Below are positions 10,801 to 17,649 of a stretch of DNA of 21,469 nt, piece by piece. Numbering within the stretch: position 1 is the first letter of the stretch; each line of letters begins with the position of its first letter. The position numbers and the translations under genes are program-made. The notes under the pieces were generated by a model. That model saw nothing but the letters and a program-made list of their open reading frames with translations. It was not told the origin of the DNA and did no database searches. This DNA comes from Scatosoma sp045537295 (GTDB lineage: Bacteria > Bacillota > Clostridia > Christensenellales > Borkfalkiaceae), in NCBI GenBank assembly GCA_045537295.1, contig JAZSPG010000034.1, positions 1 to 21,469 of the forward strand. The letters are read 5' to 3'.

Positions 10801-12302
10801 TCGCGGACGTGGCTACACTTAACGAAGTGGTGTTTGGTACCAATCAAACGCTTACGACGGTGGCGGAATACGCGTTTGCAAACACGGGGCTTAGCGGAGC
10901 GCTTGTATTGCCTGAATCGGTAACCTCCGTAGGACAATACGCGTTCTACAATACCAACGTGTCTGGCGAAATTGACCTTACCAGCGTGAAAGAGATTGGC
11001 GCGTATGCGTTTGCAAACTGCGCGAAACTTACAAAGGCAAGCCTTAAAGAGGGCGTCATCTTGGCTGAGGGCGCGTTCTCCGGTTGTGAAAAGTTGACGG
11101 ATGTAGAAAACCTTGGTAAAGTAGTTACTATCGGCGCGAGAGCGTTTGAAAAGACTGCACTTACCGTCGCGGATATCACTTCCGCAACGTACGTTGGCGA
11201 TTTCGCGTTTGGCGAGTCTGCCGTAACGAGCGTGGTATTTGGCACGGCGTTGAAAAAGATGGGTGAAAATCCTTTCTACGCTTGCTCGATTACCACCTTT
11301 GAAAAAGAAGTAGAAGAGAAGTTTAATGGCGTCGTAGTGGAAACGAGAAAAGAAACCACCTACGACATCACGCCGACGATTAAAGTTATCGACGATGCGC
11401 TGTATCAAGTGATGGCAAACGGCACCTATACGCTTGTAACCTATCCTCAAAGCAAACAAGAGGTATCCTATTCGGTTGCAGAAGGAACGGCGCGTATCTC
11501 CGCGAGAGCGTTTGCGGGTTCGGCTATCGAAAGCGTAGTATTACCGTCTACCCTTAAAGCGATTGGCGACAGAGCGTTCTACGATTGTCAAAAATTAACT
11601 ACCGCCGTATTCAAGAGCTATGAATCGCCTTTATTGGAAGAAGAGTACCTCCCTGAATACGCAAGCTTTGAAGAATTGCCGTTTACGGGCGAATTGAAAG
11701 TATACGAAGGGCAAGACCCGTTGCAAGGTCTTGGAATCGTTCCGTTCTATATGTGGAACGCAACGTCGGGCTGGAATAACTATTATTACGGCGCAAACTT
11801 CGTATCCCGTATCGGGCATACGGACGGCGACCTCGTAATGGTGAAACCGGCTAACGGCAAAAATTACGATTCGTTCATCTTCTCGCAATACTTTGGCTCG
11901 ATTGTAGCGGGTAGCAATGCGGCGATGGATTCGACGCTTGTGGTTATCGGTTTGATTGATTCGTTGCCTGAAAAGATTAATCTTGACGTGAAAGAAGCGG
12001 TTGAAAAGGCGCGTGCAGCGTATAACAGCCTGCCTTCGTTAGACCAAAAGGCGTTGGTAACCAACTACGAAACGCTTACCAAGGCAGAATCGATGATTGA
12101 ATATCTCGAAACGCGTAATCCGACGCCGGAAACGACGCCTGACGAAAAGCCGATTCCCGAAGCGCCTATCGTGGAAGAAACGCCTGAAAGAAGCGTGACG
12201 GCATACATTGTCATTATCATTGTTTTGGGAGTAGCAACGCTTGGTTTAGCAGGATTTACCGTGGTGGATAAGTTCGTATTAAAGAAAAAGAAAGGCGAAT
12301 AA
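4887..12302 (+). CDS. Cell-envelope subtilisin-family protease with BspA-type LRR array
   Basis: A 2471-residue secreted S8 serine protease resembling lactocepin/C5a-peptidase-type enzymes. Residues 1-25 form a signal with a Cys pair (VGCC); a lipobox is possible but poor. An I9-like propeptide lies near 95-180 (LNGFELIVKAKDF). The catalytic residues are Asp214 (VLDTGLD), His288 (DHGTHVAG), oxyanion Asn384 (AAGND) and Ser619 (SGTSMAAP), so it should be active. A PA domain is inserted at about 450-565 and an Fn3-like (DUF1034) region lies near 703-862. Ig-like Big_2-type domains lie at about 1172-1252 and 1302-1381. BspA-type repeats with the A-F-x-x-C/N motif cover about 1405-2245. A helical AR-AYNSL type segment lies near 2355-2408, then a Pro/Glu linker and a transmembrane helix with a KKKK tail; there is no LPXTG. 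Start: AGGAAGA at 4874-4880. Likely role: degrading extracellular protein at the cell surface to feed the peptide importer downstream (inference). Confidence 0.95.
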   Translation: MSKFKKVATKLMAFACVACTTVGCCLPQKSEEIQAIVGEASNGVRKTDYSIDAKLENFFDEDVVSKLPASVLSEEEISLIVSLNSKSVMDAYDELTTQQSLSQFAQSCDGRAAERNAQKEQNRWIKKLKSSDFNYEVGVQYDTILNGFELIVKAKDFEKVNEFFGNDATIIVGETYMPAQTQPVMNDIEVYETGIFDSSKSRYQGDGVVVAVLDTGLDYTHTAFSVDNFSSTNERFTLQNVSAKVGLTEAAKFTAGLTGEDVYMNAKVPFAYDYADKDPDVLPINSDHGTHVAGIIAGKDDTIVGVAPNAQLAIMKVFSDTQTGAKTSWILAGLEDCANLNVDVVNMSLGSGCGFAREVDEERINVVYDRIRDTGISLVVAAGNDYIATQGSEKNGSLNLTSNPDAGPVGSPSTYAASLSVASVDGVKTPYFLYNDEIIYFTEASTSSAKTKDFVDDILNKMSRDLGYEVNEYEFEYVTIPGLGRASDYAEDKSFYEGKIVLVKRGTTTFEEKVRIALKEKGAAGIIIYNNVSGAISMSVGADVGAVCSLAQDEGEMLADAGTGKIKLSRSLVSGPFMSDFSSWGPTSDLQIKPEITAHGGEILSAVPGQAYDRLSGTSMAAPNQAGATALIRQYVRYSGKFGNYSGEINSTQAKEVTAIVNQLMMSTTDIISNKNGLPYAVRKQGSGLVNIAKATNAESYIKTYDRDGALMDKAKLEVGDDKKRTGVYNVKFEIDNISSVSASYDISAMLMTEGVSETYTSHGDTTVTQMGRMLDETKITVNTINGSTANGNLVTVGAGKKAVVTATITLSKADKQYIEDSFEHGMFVEGFIKATAKTAGQVSLNVPLLAFYGDWTEAPIFDEEYYDTHKDEINKGIDPEDKLMADAYATRVIGSLYSDYICGLGEYYFSQDPGATQIAASKEHIAISNQANDKYSAINGIRYIAAGLLRNVKQADITIVDDVTGEVIFERTEYNIRKSNGIGTIYYSSIDVEFSALEQKLKNNTRYTVTVDTYIDYGAKEDQKNVRNRFEFPLYVDFQAPAITDVVYRTEYDKTTKKTRLFADLSVYDNHYAMGLQAGQIIEAPEDSDYTFTLETFGKYINPVYSSYNSTSTVTVELTDFMGRLKNSVSMSPEGKVLNNSNSFIAMCYDYALNSATYEIQLPDEVIAMYFTENEISLSPNETKPLRGLLEIYPMDRWIEMVSFESSNKKVVDIVNQTIIAKTSGTAVVTAKGLNENGEEVTATLTVKVLAPGDAGYKKYDVPAVNKFTLTGYKVNEAYYGLSSDEREIGETDGTYSFGGDYSLSMFPSESVTLAYALDSNFPEKTTIEYKVGNSKVATVSQNGTIVAQSEGSTVVSVNVKFDGKSTLYSGRVAITVKDPFITQGMYLNAYKGLGGTVTIPDDRGITMIQTYAFSNYEYVDKDLSAGDVINDEDPFFIKPMYIGDAKRKAERVKKVIIPEGVTSIEAYAFAGMIGLEEVVLPKSLNKIGMGAFLGCTALSKINLENVKFINKEAFAETQLANVNLSAVVAIGDYSFRGTLLTSVALPESSQSLGVGAFKDNQELISVTFDAPKIKIGDSAFENCKNLTSVDINASVIAKKAFYNCSSLSTVAFGEDVAVFGEYAFAGTNVAKFETETMTKEENGAILLSASGEVILVAPKFNKNTITLENATSIGVGAFSGKTNLHRLYANNVTAVGAYAFADCTNLSVIELNEVETIGDYAFYNTGISATPNMANVSKIGNYAFAKSKLTSVAIPSNIDEVGEYAFSNCDQLGTVTIEAGVVVGKGAFASDIELNDLENFSQKPEAQNISIADFFARYYEKYTYEIKDENGVVVATEEYYRYKIENGAKSKLHTVTIGDGVVLGDNAFDGNIQLINLTIGDNVVVGNYAFYNANKLTAVDLSGVKSIGEYAFSGANFVDLYLKNYRISYAYEQVQIDGEIFIKDAIYSYYTPDLVTINLSSLENIGAYAFADVATLNEVVFGTNQTLTTVAEYAFANTGLSGALVLPESVTSVGQYAFYNTNVSGEIDLTSVKEIGAYAFANCAKLTKASLKEGVILAEGAFSGCEKLTDVENLGKVVTIGARAFEKTALTVADITSATYVGDFAFGESAVTSVVFGTALKKMGENPFYACSITTFEKEVEEKFNGVVVETRKETTYDITPTIKVIDDALYQVMANGTYTLVTYPQSKQEVSYSVAEGTARISARAFAGSAIESVVLPSTLKAIGDRAFYDCQKLTTAVFKSYESPLLEEEYLPEYASFEELPFTGELKVYEGQDPLQGLGIVPFYMWNATSGWNNYYYGANFVSRIGHTDGDLVMVKPANGKNYDSFIFSQYFGSIVAGSNAAMDSTLVVIGLIDSLPEKINLDVKEAVEKARAAYNSLPSLDQKALVTNYETLTKAESMIEYLETRNPTPETTPDEKPIPEAPIVEETPERSVTAYIVIIIVLGVATLGLAGFTVVDKFVLKKKKGE
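9091..11620 (+). repeat. BspA-type leucine-rich repeat array (LRR_5), about 27-28 units
   Basis: Repeats of about 20-24 residues follow the pattern I-G-x-x-A-F-x-x-C/N-x-x-L-x-x-V-x-(I/L), for example TIGDYAFYN, SIGEYAFSG, EIGAYAFAN and AIGDRAFYD. I count 28 A-F-type motifs from MIQTYAFSN to AIGDRAFYD. The array is broken by charged beta-hairpin-like inserts near 9780-9890, 10290-10450, 10660-10760 and 11290-11470. In BspA-like proteins such arrays bind host or matrix proteins; here they may position the protease on a substrate or surface (inference). Confidence 0.85.
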
Positions 12303-12314
12303 AACAGTAAAACG

Positions 12315-12351
12315 CTTTGCACCCGCAAGTGACAAACTTGCGGGTGCAAAG
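12315..12351 (+). other. Perfect 16-bp intergenic hairpin after the protease gene
   Basis: CTTTGCACCCGCAAGT is followed by the loop GACAA and its exact reverse complement, making a GC-rich 16-bp stem that starts 12 bases after the protease stop codon. On the plus strand the 3' side is followed by GGGAAAGC rather than a T-run, so it is not a textbook intrinsic terminator. It may still end or pause transcription, or protect the 3' end of the long protease message. The remaining sequence up to 12397 holds the ribosome binding site (AGGAAG, 12385-12390) and no convincing promoter. Confidence 0.7.
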
Positions 12352-12397
12352 GGGAAAGCAAAAGACGAAAAAAGTATCATAAAAAGGAAGAGATTTT

Positions 12398-13960
12398 ATG
12401 AAAAAGAAATTCGGGGTAATCTTAACTTTGGCTTGTTTGGGCGCAACTTGCTTGTTTGCGGGTTGTAAACACCTGACGAAACTTGAAGAATACCAAAAAC
12501 AAGGGTATACCATTATGGTAACCTACGATGCAAACGGCGGTTCTTTCTTAAGCCGTGAGGGGGTAACGATTGTCGACTTGTTTAAACCCTCCGACCACGT
12601 GAAAGAGGATGGTAAGGTGCACGTAAAATTAACCGAGCCGACCGATTTAACCCGTCCTACCAGCGGTACGGGTAACATTACCTTAACGATGAAAGAACAT
12701 TTCTTCGTGGGCTGGTATGAAAACTGCGAGTTGCGTAAAAACGACGCGGGGCAGGTTGTAGACGAAGAGGGCGCTCCTCTCCAAGAAATCGACGGAACGT
12801 ATTATTACGTCGGCACGCAAACGGAAGCGATGCCTGCGTATACCTATTCTGACCGTTGGGATTTTGCAACGGATACGATTGATTACGAGGAAGAAGACGG
12901 GCTTTACCAAATGACGTTGTACGCCGCTTGGGTTCCCTACTTTGAGTTCGAGTATTATTATCGCGTAGAGGGCAGTACCGATTGGACGTATTTACAAACG
13001 TCTACCTTCGATTATAAAACGACAAACGCGGAGGGTTCGACAACGCACGATAAGGATACCATTTGGCTCCCCGACTGGAAAGACGGGCAAATGAATCACG
13101 AATATCGCTATGCGAACAATGCGACGTTTAAGTTCCCTCAAATAGACGGAACTACCTTTACAAAGGCATATACCGACGCGGATTGTACGCAAGCAATCGA
13201 CGAAACGTCCTTTGTGCATCAAGGCACGATTGACTACGAAAAAGGCGAAGCCGTCAACCGTATTCAAAAAATTTATTTTGAAGTGGAAGAAGGGAAGCGT
13301 TATAAAATAGAAACCGCCGAGCAATTTAGCGCTTATGCGGGGCTTAGCGGAACGTTTGACATCGTCGCAGACGAATTGGATTTCAAAAACGGCGAAGTGA
13401 AATGGCCCGCATCGTTAACGGCTGGTACGTTTGAAGGAAAAATCTCCACAATCAGCGGGCAAGCTTGCAAGTTTAAAAACGTCGTAGCGAAGTTTAATTC
13501 TGAATCCGCGAAAAACGGTGGCTTGTTTGGTAGAATTTCCAATAAAGCAATCATTGAAAATATCACGCTTGAAAACGTAACTGTGGATATTGCAACTGCA
13601 AAAAAGGCAAACACGTTGGATGAATGCTGGTTTGGGCTTTTTGCCGGTATGATTGACGAGGGCGCAAATATAGCGGGCGTAACTATCGGCGGAAAGATGC
13701 GCTTAGGCGCCGTTTCGTTGCAAGGGAATTACGTCATTTCCCTCTTAGCAAACGGCAATACTAGCGGTATTACCGCGGGACAAGTAACGTTAGAAGTATA
13801 CGGAAAAACGCATAGTGAGTTATATCAATATTCGTTTAATCCAAACAACGTAACGGTAAATCAAACGGAGTGGACGGTAACGCTGGACTTTAGCGGAAAA
13901 TCCGTAGACAGAAGATATGATTTTGAAAGTCGCCCTATCGGGACTTATGAAATAGAATAA
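12398..13960 (+). CDS. Surface lipoprotein with InlB-like repeat and GLUG-like region
   Basis: A 520-residue exported protein. Residues 1-23 form a lipoprotein signal with a good lipobox (LFAGC, Cys23). An InlB-type (Flg_new) repeat opens with VTYDANGG near residue 43, shows FVGWYENC near 103-110 and closes with LYAAW near 173-177; at about 135 residues it is roughly twice the usual length and carries inserted loops. The C-terminal part resembles GLUG-type beta-helix surface proteins: YKIETAEQFSAYAG near 302 and GLFGRI followed by IENITLENV near 375-395. There are no catalytic motifs that I recognise. Its start has AGGAAG eight bases before the ATG. It ends 18 bases before the peptide-binding protein gene, so it is probably co-transcribed with the transporter. 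Adhesin or substrate-capture roles are possible; the function is unknown. Confidence 0.85.
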   Translation: MKKKFGVILTLACLGATCLFAGCKHLTKLEEYQKQGYTIMVTYDANGGSFLSREGVTIVDLFKPSDHVKEDGKVHVKLTEPTDLTRPTSGTGNITLTMKEHFFVGWYENCELRKNDAGQVVDEEGAPLQEIDGTYYYVGTQTEAMPAYTYSDRWDFATDTIDYEEEDGLYQMTLYAAWVPYFEFEYYYRVEGSTDWTYLQTSTFDYKTTNAEGSTTHDKDTIWLPDWKDGQMNHEYRYANNATFKFPQIDGTTFTKAYTDADCTQAIDETSFVHQGTIDYEKGEAVNRIQKIYFEVEEGKRYKIETAEQFSAYAGLSGTFDIVADELDFKNGEVKWPASLTAGTFEGKISTISGQACKFKNVVAKFNSESAKNGGLFGRISNKAIIENITLENVTVDIATAKKANTLDECWFGLFAGMIDEGANIAGVTIGGKMRLGAVSLQGNYVISLLANGNTSGITAGQVTLEVYGKTHSELYQYSFNPNNVTVNQTEWTVTLDFSGKSVDRRYDFESRPIGTYEIE

Positions 13961-13978
13961 ATTGGAGGATAAAATATT

Positions 13979-16612
13979 ATGGCTAAAAAAAGAATGAGTA
14001 GATTTATCAGCTTATTGCTTTGCGGTGCCGTAAGCGCATCGGTGTTCACCTCTTTTGCAGGATGCAAAAAAGACGATGACACCCCCGGCGTTGGCGGTAG
14101 CAAAAAAGACAGTATCGTATTGATGACGGAAGAATTGAGCGGTTTGTTCAACCCCTTCTACGCAACCGCAGGCGCGGATATGGACGTTGTGGGTATGACG
14201 CAAATCGGTATGCTTTCTACCGATGAAAACGGTTTGCCCGTTGCCGGTGACGACCATCCTACCGTTGTAAAGGATTTTGAGGTAAAAATCCAAGAAGGCG
14301 CAACCAAAGAGGACGATAAAACGATTTATACGTTCGTTATTAAAAACAACTTGAAGTTCTCTGACGGCAAGCCTTTGACAATGAACGACGTATTCTTTAA
14401 TATGTACGAATATCTCGACCCCGTTTACACTGGTTCTTCGACGATGTATTCCATCGATATTGAAGGTCTTACGCAATACAGAACGCAACAAAACCTGTCC
14501 GACGACGGCGATGTAAGCGCGTCATTGACGGAAAGCGCGTCCACAAGCGCGTATATGCGTATTATGGAATTGGTAGACATCTACGAAATCTACGGCGAAC
14601 AAGGTGACAACTCTTACGAATTGGATAGAGCGGGTATGTACGACGCTATCGAAGATTGGGGTGTAACCGACGGCTATAAGGCGGCGGTTTCCACCGAAAA
14701 ACAACAACTTACTTGGACGGACGCGGATTATCAAGCGAAATTAAAGGAAGACTATGAGCTTACGCTTAAAACGTTCAAGGAAGAATTGCAAGCCGACTTC
14801 AAGGCAGCGAAAGAATCTTTCGACCTTGAAACGATGCCTTATTCCGAACATAAAGAACTTTTGTCCAACGATATCTTTAAGTTCTTCTTGTACGAAGGTA
14901 AAATTACGCCTAAATACAATACAATCGAGGGTAAAACGGATAGAACGAAAATTTTGAAGTTTGAAGGTACGACGGACGTTTCGGGCTATACGGAAGCAAG
15001 CGCGATTGAAAGAGTATTTAACGACACCGTAAAATACGAATTGAACAAAGTTTTAACCTATGCGGGTACGGCAGGTACGCTTAGAACGGTTTATACCGCA
15101 GCGGCAACCGACATTATCTTGCAAGGTTATAAAAACGAAGACGGCGGGTTGGCGTATCCCAACATTAGCGGTATTCAATCGTTAGGGCACAACACCCAAG
15201 AAGCGACGGTTAGAGTCAACAACAAGGACTACAAAGTTGCGCGCGAATGGGATGCAAACAACGTGCCTAAGAACGCGGACGAATACGACGTTTTGCGCGT
15301 AACGGTAAAAGGTACCGACCCCAAAGCAATTTATAACTTCGGGTTCACGGTTGCACCTGCGCACTACTACACGGCAGACGCAAACTATCCTAACGGTAGA
15401 CCTATCAACATTAAAAACAATCAATTTGGCGTAGAATATGCAAGCAGTGATTTCCAAAGCAAGGTTATTCAATCGCAAAAGCACGTTGAAGTTCCCGTAG
15501 GCGCAGGCGCGTTTATGGCAACGGACGCAAACAACAGCGACAATCCTGCAGGCACCAACTTCTGGAGCAGTAACATCGTTTACTTCAAGGCAAACGATAA
15601 CTTTATGTTTGACGTAAAAGCAGACAAATTGCGTTTCCAAGTAGTAAGCCCTTCCAACGCAATTGATAAACTTGCTTCGGGCGAAGTAGACTATATTACC
15701 CCGCAATTTACCAAGGCAAACTCGGATAGATTAACGTCGATGAAAAAAGACGGTTTCGTAAACCTTGACGCTTGGCAGCTTGGTTACGGTTATATCGGTA
15801 TCAACGCAGGTAAAGTACCCAACGTAAACATTCGTCGCGCGATTATGTGCGCTATGCAAACGCAACTTTCGCTTGAATTCTACGCAGAAGGTACCTGTAC
15901 TACCATCGATTGGCCTATGTCCCGTGAAAGCTGGGCGTACCCGTTTGAAGACGATAAAATAACGTCTAAACCCAACAACAGCGATTATACGAAGTGGACG
16001 GGTGAAGCAAAAGCAAAAGAAAAAATTCAAAAATATATGAACGACGCAGGCGTAAGCGCAGACGACTCGCAATTAAAGATTAAGTTTACCATTGCAGGCG
16101 CGTCCATTACCGAACACCCTACCTACCCTGTATTCAAGCAAGCGGCGGAAATCCTCAACGATATGGGTTGGAACGTAGAAGTAAAGGCTGACTCGCAAGC
16201 GCTTACCAAGCTTGCAACCGGTTCGCTTGAAGTTTGGGCGGCTGCTTGGGGTTCGACGATTGACCCTGATATGTATCAAGTTTACCACAAGAACTCTTCG
16301 GCTTCGTCCGTATACGCTTGGGGCTATCGCGAAATCTTGAACAAGAGCGACAGCAGATACGAATACGAACGTGGCGTTATCGACCAACTTAGCGAGATTA
16401 TCGACGAAGCGCGTTCGATTATGGAACAAGAACAAAGAATTCCCATGTACGAAGAAGCAATGCAACTTGTTTTAGACCTTGCCGTTGAAATGCCCGTATA
16501 TCAAAGAAAGAACTTGTACGCGTACAACAGCAAGACGATTAAAGGGCTTCGTGAAACGGTAAATCCTTATTCTTCGCCCCTTGAAAAGATTTGGGAACTT
16601 GAATTGGTTTAA
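13979..16612 (+). CDS. oppA: Oligopeptide ABC transporter substrate-binding lipoprotein (family 5), enlarged
   Basis: This is the extracellular peptide receptor of the transporter encoded downstream. The lipobox is FAGC, with Cys29 as the lipidated residue, after a basic and hydrophobic signal. The family 5 binding-protein (SBP_bac_5) core is split. An N-terminal lobe includes YTFVIKNNLKFSDGKPLTMN near residues 117-136. Later parts include LRFQVVSPSNAIDKLASGEV near 542-561, GYIGINAGKVPNVNIRRAIM near 604-623 and a W-x-x-x-x-D-P-D type segment near 754-764. Between about residues 164 and 394 lies an Asp/Glu/Lys-rich, probably helical stretch that typical OppA proteins of about 540 residues lack, giving 877 residues in total. 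Start: TTGGAGG at 13962-13968. Peptides are the likely ligand because of the family and the protease upstream, but family 5 also binds other solutes such as nickel or sugars. Confidence 0.92.
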   Translation: MAKKRMSRFISLLLCGAVSASVFTSFAGCKKDDDTPGVGGSKKDSIVLMTEELSGLFNPFYATAGADMDVVGMTQIGMLSTDENGLPVAGDDHPTVVKDFEVKIQEGATKEDDKTIYTFVIKNNLKFSDGKPLTMNDVFFNMYEYLDPVYTGSSTMYSIDIEGLTQYRTQQNLSDDGDVSASLTESASTSAYMRIMELVDIYEIYGEQGDNSYELDRAGMYDAIEDWGVTDGYKAAVSTEKQQLTWTDADYQAKLKEDYELTLKTFKEELQADFKAAKESFDLETMPYSEHKELLSNDIFKFFLYEGKITPKYNTIEGKTDRTKILKFEGTTDVSGYTEASAIERVFNDTVKYELNKVLTYAGTAGTLRTVYTAAATDIILQGYKNEDGGLAYPNISGIQSLGHNTQEATVRVNNKDYKVAREWDANNVPKNADEYDVLRVTVKGTDPKAIYNFGFTVAPAHYYTADANYPNGRPINIKNNQFGVEYASSDFQSKVIQSQKHVEVPVGAGAFMATDANNSDNPAGTNFWSSNIVYFKANDNFMFDVKADKLRFQVVSPSNAIDKLASGEVDYITPQFTKANSDRLTSMKKDGFVNLDAWQLGYGYIGINAGKVPNVNIRRAIMCAMQTQLSLEFYAEGTCTTIDWPMSRESWAYPFEDDKITSKPNNSDYTKWTGEAKAKEKIQKYMNDAGVSADDSQLKIKFTIAGASITEHPTYPVFKQAAEILNDMGWNVEVKADSQALTKLATGSLEVWAAAWGSTIDPDMYQVYHKNSSASSVYAWGYREILNKSDSRYEYERGVIDQLSEIIDEARSIMEQEQRIPMYEEAMQLVLDLAVEMPVYQRKNLYAYNSKTIKGLRETVNPYSSPLEKIWELELV

Positions 16613-16643
16613 TTTTACTAAATAATTAAAAGAGTGAGTCGAA

Positions 16644-17636
16644 ATGTTTAAATATATACTCAAAAGAATAGGAATCTCCATTTTAATTTTGCTTGGCGTT
16701 TCCTTTATACTCTATGCTTTGCTCCGTTGTATGCCCACCGACTTCGTGGAAATGAAAATTTTGCAATTTCAGCAATCCACGCCGGAGGGTGTAACGGAGG
16801 AGTTTAAGCAACAATTATATAAAACCTACGGCCTTGACGGCAGCATTATAGGAGGATATTTTAGCTGGCTTAGCAACGTTGCCCGTTTAGAATTCGGCAA
16901 CAGCTTTATCAGCCAACGTCCCGTTTTATCCGAAGTATTTAACGCGGATAGATTGGGTACGTCCTTCCTTGTTGCCGCCGTGGCAACGGTGTTCGAGTTT
17001 ATGATTGCCATTCCGCTGGGTATTACCGCGGCTACGCATCAATATTCCATTAGAGATTATCTCGTAACCGTATTAGTACTTATCGGTATTTCCTTACCGT
17101 CCTTCTTCTTTGGGCAAATGCTTAAGGATATTTTCGCAAACAAGTTGGGTTGGTTCCCCGTGTCCGGTATGAAAGACGCGGGCGTTACCTACACAAATTC
17201 TTGGGACGCGATTATCGATTATTTGCGCCATATGTTCTTGCCTATCTTGACGGTTGTCGTATTAAGTATCGGCGGACGTATGAGAATGACGAGAACGAAT
17301 ATGCTTGAAGTGTTGAACTCCGACTATATCCGTACGGCAAGAGCCAAGGGCTTAAGCGAGGGTAAGGTTATCTATAAGCACGCATTCCGTAACACGATGA
17401 TTCCGCTTGTTACGGGGCTTGCAGGGTTAATTCCTTCGTTGTTCTCGGGCGCAATGATTACCGAATCGGTATTCGACTTGACGGGTATCGGTAGTTACGC
17501 GTTAAACGCAATGCAACAGGGGGATATTCCCGTTATTATGACGTACAATACCTTCCTTGCATTTTTGTCGGTAACGGGCGTATTGCTTGCCGATTTGATG
17601 TACGGTATCGTCGACCCGCGCGTGAAACTTGCGTAG
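16644..17636 (+). CDS. oppB: Oligopeptide ABC transporter permease OppB
   Basis: A 330-residue inner membrane subunit that pairs with OppC to form the peptide channel. Six membrane segments are visible: about residues 9-30, 106-129, 139-160, 193-213, 253-275 and 299-322. The N-terminus (FKYILKRIGISILILLGVSF) is typical of OppB/DppB. The cytoplasmic EAA-type loop that contacts the ATPases is clear: DYIRTARAKGLSEGKVIYKH, from residue 227. The C-terminus ends LMYGIVDPRVKLA, also typical. It starts 31 bases after the binding-protein gene, with only a weak ribosome site (AGAGTGAG), so expression may depend partly on upstream translation. The length is normal for the family. DppB or AppB specificity cannot be excluded from sequence alone. 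Confidence 0.95.
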   Translation: MFKYILKRIGISILILLGVSFILYALLRCMPTDFVEMKILQFQQSTPEGVTEEFKQQLYKTYGLDGSIIGGYFSWLSNVARLEFGNSFISQRPVLSEVFNADRLGTSFLVAAVATVFEFMIAIPLGITAATHQYSIRDYLVTVLVLIGISLPSFFFGQMLKDIFANKLGWFPVSGMKDAGVTYTNSWDAIIDYLRHMFLPILTVVVLSIGGRMRMTRTNMLEVLNSDYIRTARAKGLSEGKVIYKHAFRNTMIPLVTGLAGLIPSLFSGAMITESVFDLTGIGSYALNAMQQGDIPVIMTYNTFLAFLSVTGVLLADLMYGIVDPRVKLA

Positions 17637-17649
17637 GAGGAGATAGGCT

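Noticed and set aside
10206..11459. Long minus-strand open frame of 417 codons inside the protease gene, with others of 300 and 359 codons at 1864-2766 and 6600-7679
   Set aside because: They mirror real genes, have odd composition (rich in Arg, Val, Phe and Cys), no ribosome site and no recognisable domains. Strong codon bias on the plus strand removes stops on the other strand.
12375..12380. TATCAT as a -10 promoter element before the lipoprotein gene
   Set aside because: No -35-like sequence at the right distance (the spot reads GGGAAA), and it is too close to the ribosome site to be convincing.
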